Part shown: positions 61,024 to 64,000 of the stretch, piece after piece
Layout of the letters: every line of letters begins with the position of its first letter
Position numbering within the stretch: position 1 is the first letter of the stretch
Source of the DNA: Psychrobacter namhaensis
GTDB taxonomy: Bacteria > Pseudomonadota > Gammaproteobacteria > Pseudomonadales > Moraxellaceae
Direction of reading: 5' to 3'
DNA: 64,000 nt
Assembly (NCBI RefSeq): GCF_016107545.1
Contig: NZ_JABASS010000004.1
Span: 1 to 64,000 of the forward strand
Notes under the pieces: generated by a model
Databases searched by the model: none
The model's input: the letters and a program-made list of their open reading frames with translations, nothing else
What the model was told of the DNA's origin: nothing
Made by a program: the position numbers and the translations under genes

Positions 61024-62874
61024 TTAAGCACCTTTTTTACTACGACCATGACGCTTACGCTCACTTTCGGTCAAATAGCGTTTGCGGATACGTATGGCTT
61101 TTGGCGTTACTTCCACGAGCTCATCGTCTTGAATGAATTCAAGCGCCTGCTCAAGAGTGAACTTGACAGCTGGCGTCAACGTCAACGCTTCATCAGTACC
61201 ACTAGCACGTACGTTGGTCAACTGTTTAGCAGTCGTTGGGTTGACCGTCATATCATCGTTACGCGAGTTCAGGCCAACAATCATACCTTCGTAAACTTCA
61301 AGCTGTGGCTCAGCGAATAATTTACCGCGTTTTTGTAGGTTAAACAGGGCAAAGCCTAGGCAAGTACCATTGGCCATAGAAACCAATACACCGTTAGAGC
61401 GACCACCCACATCACCGATCTTTTGCGGACCGTAATGTGAGAAGCTTGACGTCATGATGCCACTACCTGAAGTCAGCGTCAAAAACTCTGAGCGGAAACC
61501 AATCAGACCGCGTGCTGGCATCGTAGCTTCAATACGCATACGACCTTTGCCATCCAGCTCCATGTTAGTCATCTCGCCTTTGCGTAGACCAACCTGCTCC
61601 ATGATAGAACCTTGATGCTCTTCTTCGATATCAAAGACAACATTTTCATATGGTTCTTGCAGCTTACCATCAACTTCTTTGACAATAACTTCTGGACCTG
61701 AAACACCCAGCTCAAAACCTTCACGGCGCATGTTTTCAATAAGTACAGACAAATGAAGCTCACCGCGACCTGATACTTTAAATTTATCAGGAGATTCTGT
61801 GTCTTCTACACGCAGCGCCACGTTATGAATCAACTCACGCTCAAGACGCTCACGAATATTACGTGAAGTCACAAACTTACCATCACGACCAGCAAAAGGT
61901 GAGTTATTAACTTGGAAGTTCATAGAGACAGTTGGCTCATCGACCGTTAGCGCTGGTAATGCTTCAACGTGATTAGGATCACAGATAGTATCTGAGATAT
62001 TAAGAGCATCAATACCTGTGATACAAACGATGTCGCCCGCTTGTGCATCTTCTACTTCGATACGATCCAGACCATGATAGCCCATGATTTTTAGGATACG
62101 ACCATTACGCGTTTTGCCATGCTTATCAATGACAGTAACTTGTGTATTGGTTTTAACCTTACCGCGCTGAATACGACCAATACCAATAACGCCGACGAAG
62201 CTATTGTAGTCGAGGCTTGAGATTTGCATACGGAACGGTGCATCTGCATCAACCTGTGGAGGCTGTACAACATCGACAATAGTTTTGAAAAGTGGTGTCA
62301 TGTCATCAGCTAAATCATCGGCTTCTAGACCTGCAATACCATTCAACGCTGAGGCATAAACAACTGGGAAATCCAACTGCTCATCTGTGGCCCCTAGGTT
62401 GTCAAACAAATCAAAAATTTGATCCATGACCCAATCAGGACGTGAGCCCGGACGGTCAATTTTATTGATAACCACAATCGGCTTTAGGCCTTGCTCGAAT
62501 GCTTTTTGCGTGACAAAACGAGTTTGAGGCATTGGACCATCAACCGCATCAACCACTAGAAGTACGCAGTCAACCATCGACATGACACGCTCAACTTCAC
62601 CACCGAAATCGGCGTGACCTGGGGTATCGACGATATTGATACGGTATTCAGTTTCTGAAGTTTGATCTGTCCAGCGGATGGCTGTGTTTTTAGCCAAAAT
62701 AGTAATACCACGTTCTTGCTCAATATCGCCTGAATCCATTGCACGTTCAGCAATGTTTGCACGGTCGCCAAAAGTACCAGACTGATGTAATAACTTATCA
62801 ACCAAAGTTGTTTTACCGTGGTCAACGTGGGCAATAATTGCAATGTTACGCAGGTGTTTGATATCGTTCGCCAT
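61024..62874 (-). CDS. typA: GTP-binding protein TypA/BipA
   Basis: TypA (616 aa) is a translation-factor-type GTPase that helps 50S assembly, especially at low temperature. The G domain has [43 protein letters not shown] and [16 protein letters not shown]-like domains and the BipA-specific C-terminal domain (ending [10 protein letters not shown]) follow. The length is standard. Convergent with the small protein gene. Confidence 0.96.
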   Translation of the reverse strand: MANDIKHLRNIAIIAHVDHGKTTLVDKLLHQSGTFGDRANIAERAMDSGDIEQERGITILAKNTAIRWTDQTSETEYRINIVDTPGHADFGGEVERVMSMVDCVLLVVDAVDGPMPQTRFVTQKAFEQGLKPIVVINKIDRPGSRPDWVMDQIFDLFDNLGATDEQLDFPVVYASALNGIAGLEADDLADDMTPLFKTIVDVVQPPQVDADAPFRMQISSLDYNSFVGVIGIGRIQRGKVKTNTQVTVIDKHGKTRNGRILKIMGYHGLDRIEVEDAQAGDIVCITGIDALNISDTICDPNHVEALPALTVDEPTVSMNFQVNNSPFAGRDGKFVTSRNIRERLERELIHNVALRVEDTESPDKFKVSGRGELHLSVLIENMRREGFELGVSGPEVIVKEVDGKLQEPYENVVFDIEEEHQGSIMEQVGLRKGEMTNMELDGKGRMRIEATMPARGLIGFRSEFLTLTSGSGIMTSSFSHYGPQKIGDVGGRSNGVLVSMANGTCLGFALFNLQKRGKLFAEPQLEVYEGMIVGLNSRNDDMTVNPTTAKQLTNVRASGTDEALTLTPAVKFTLEQALEFIQDDELVEVTPKAIRIRKRYLTESERKRHGRSKKGA

Positions 62875-63064
62875 ATAAAATGCTCGTTTCGTCTTAAAAA
62901 AATGCAGTAGCAGTAAGCGCCGCTGGATAAACTTTTATCATAAATCAGTTAGACATTGAATACCTAAATTTGACAACGGCACAATAGGGCAGTTAATCAA
63001 ACAACTTCAATACAATCAAGTATCTACACTGATTAATTCATCATACAGATAGCTATGCTAAAGT

Positions 63065-63088
63065 ACATTCTGTCAATTTACAGAATGT
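63065..63088. promoter_or_regulatory. Palindrome in the typA leader region
   Basis: ACATTCTGT and ACAGAATGT are a perfect 9-bp inverted repeat with a six-base spacer, about 190 bases upstream of typA, between typA and the OmpA-family gene. It may be an operator or an RNA hairpin. Confidence 0.45.
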
Positions 63089-63157
63089 TTGGGCAGCTAG
63101 TATAACATTATTGCTTCATAAATTTATGTAATAACTTGCTTATATCAATACATAAAT

Positions 63158-63188
63158 AAAAAAAGCCACCCAATGGGCAGCTTTTTTT
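63158..63188 (-). terminator. Terminator of the OmpA-family gene
   Basis: On the minus strand an A-rich lead, a GC-containing imperfect hairpin (GCTGCCCATTGGGTGGC) and a T-run lie about 40 bases after the stop. Confidence 0.75.
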
Positions 63189-63227
63189 GTAACTTCATGT
63201 TTGACTACATAACCAATTGGTTATTAC

Positions 63228-64000
63228 TTACTGAACAACCATGTCTTTAGTTTGTTCAACAGTCATTGTTTTGTCACCAGTGATGATGGCATAAACACGA
63301 CGGTTCATAGCACGGCCTTCTTCAGTGTCGTTTGGCGCGATTGGGTTGTCATAACCATAACCAACGGTTGATAGACGGTTTGGAGCAATACCGAATTCGT
63401 TAGTTAGCATAGATTTAACGGCAACGGCACGAGCTTCAGACAGACGTTGGTTGTAACGTGCTGAAGGACCAGTTTTAGAAGCATGACCTTCGATACGTGC
63501 GGTAGAGTTAGGATACTCGCGCATCTTCTCTGCTACTTTAGCGATTTCAGGCTTGTACTGGTTTTTGATAGCTGATTTGTCGTTATCAAAGAACACACGT
63601 AGTTCCATTTTCAGCTCATCAGTAATATCTACTGGTACTGGGCAACCGCGCTCATCAACAACCACATTCATTGGAGTGCCTGGGCATGCATCGATGCTAT
63701 CAGGTACGCCATCACCGTCAGAATCAAGATCAGACTCAACAACTACTACTGGCGTAGTGTCAACTACTGGCTCTTGCATTGGTGGTACTGCTACCGTAGG
63801 CGCTAAATGGCCACCCAATACAACTTCTAGACCGGCCAAAGCCATGCCTTCCCACCAGTTGTTATCAAAGTTATGGATCGCACGAGCTTCACCACGTAGG
63901 CTTAGCGCGTCGTTAATGCGATACATAGCACCTAGACCTAGGTTACCGATAGTATCTTTAGTGCCACTAACTTTATCACCAGCCGCATCTTCGATTTCAA
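63228..64000 (-). CDS. OmpA/OprF-family outer-membrane protein, C-terminal part (partial)
   Basis: The frame is open to the window edge, so the N-terminus and barrel start are missing. The visible barrel end ([20 protein letters not shown]) is followed by a Pro/Val-rich linker, a calcium-binding type 3 repeat ([20 protein letters not shown]), and the periplasmic OmpA domain with [21 protein letters not shown], which binds peptidoglycan. Such proteins link the outer membrane to the cell wall. A terminator follows. Confidence 0.9.
   Translation of the reverse strand, partial: EIEDAAGDKVSGTKDTIGNLGLGAMYRINDALSLRGEARAIHNFDNNWWEGMALAGLEVVLGGHLAPTVAVPPMQEPVVDTTPVVVVESDLDSDGDGVPDSIDACPGTPMNVVVDERGCPVPVDITDELKMELRVFFDNDKSAIKNQYKPEIAKVAEKMREYPNSTARIEGHASKTGPSARYNQRLSEARAVAVKSMLTNEFGIAPNRLSTVGYGYDNPIAPNDTEEGRAMNRRVYAIITGDKTMTVEQTKDMVVQ

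Overview
The window looks like chromosomal core DNA of a gammaproteobacterium of the family Moraxellaceae, most probably Psychrobacter. The grounds are moderate GC with AT-rich spacers, the gene neighbourhoods (thrU-tyrU-glyT-thrT-tuf; gacS/cysM/rlmD/relA; metXW; ileS-lspA; rpsB-tsf), a Psychrobacter-like extended RpsB tail, and small interspersed repeats. This is inference from protein and motif recognition; no search was run. There is no prophage, CRISPR array, rRNA operon or complete insertion sequence. Mobile-type DNA is limited to a probable MITE (47191-47364) and six copies of a structured intergenic repeat.

Region by region. 1-1122: a four-tRNA operon (Thr-Tyr-Gly-Thr) leading into tuf, all on the minus strand. 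1255-6869 (minus): trpE, an FHA-domain membrane protein with a hypervariable tandem repeat, an RsiV/DUF3298-like exported protein, and prfC. 7161-12494 (plus): Ohr peroxidase, polA, an unknown membrane protein and a small acidic protein. 12620-18965: hemH (minus), metX-metW, a Sel1 protein, an AT-rich orphan gene (minus) and trhO. 19073-25021: serA divergent from a D-2-hydroxyglutarate dehydrogenase-type flavoprotein, a decayed gene, a GNAT-nitrilase fusion and a membrane thioredoxin. 25584-31463: ileS-lspA, a macrodomain protein, a cold-shock/DUF1294 protein and fkpB. 31695-38309: aldo/keto reductase, PlsC-like acyltransferase, hflX, an lrgAB-like pair and a lytic transglycosylase. 38447-40469 (minus): rpsB and tsf.

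40912-45448 (minus) is the most unusual locus: a five-gene signalling operon made of a solute-binding lipoprotein, a membrane-bound CheA-like kinase with its own Hpt domain, a CheY-like receiver and two tandem CheX-like phosphatases. No CheW, methyl-accepting protein or flagellar gene lies nearby. 45865-48388 holds a Bcr/CflA exporter, the MITE and a crotonase. 48591-60020 is a GacS/CysM/exonuclease/RlmD/RelA/MutM block that resembles the Pseudomonas gacS-cysM-relA neighbourhood. 60451-64000 holds a small exported protein, typA and a partial OmpA/OprF porin.

Functional links: SerA and the flavoprotein probably form a serine-synthesis couple that recycles D-2-hydroxyglutarate. GacS and RelA are two global regulators in one block. 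PrfC, HflX, TypA, EF-Tu, EF-Ts, S2, RlmD and TrhO make the window rich in translation genes. Several genes have start codons upstream of the likely real start; starts were chosen by ribosome-binding site, signal peptide and family length, and TTG starts are proposed for metX, hflX and the 11200 membrane gene.
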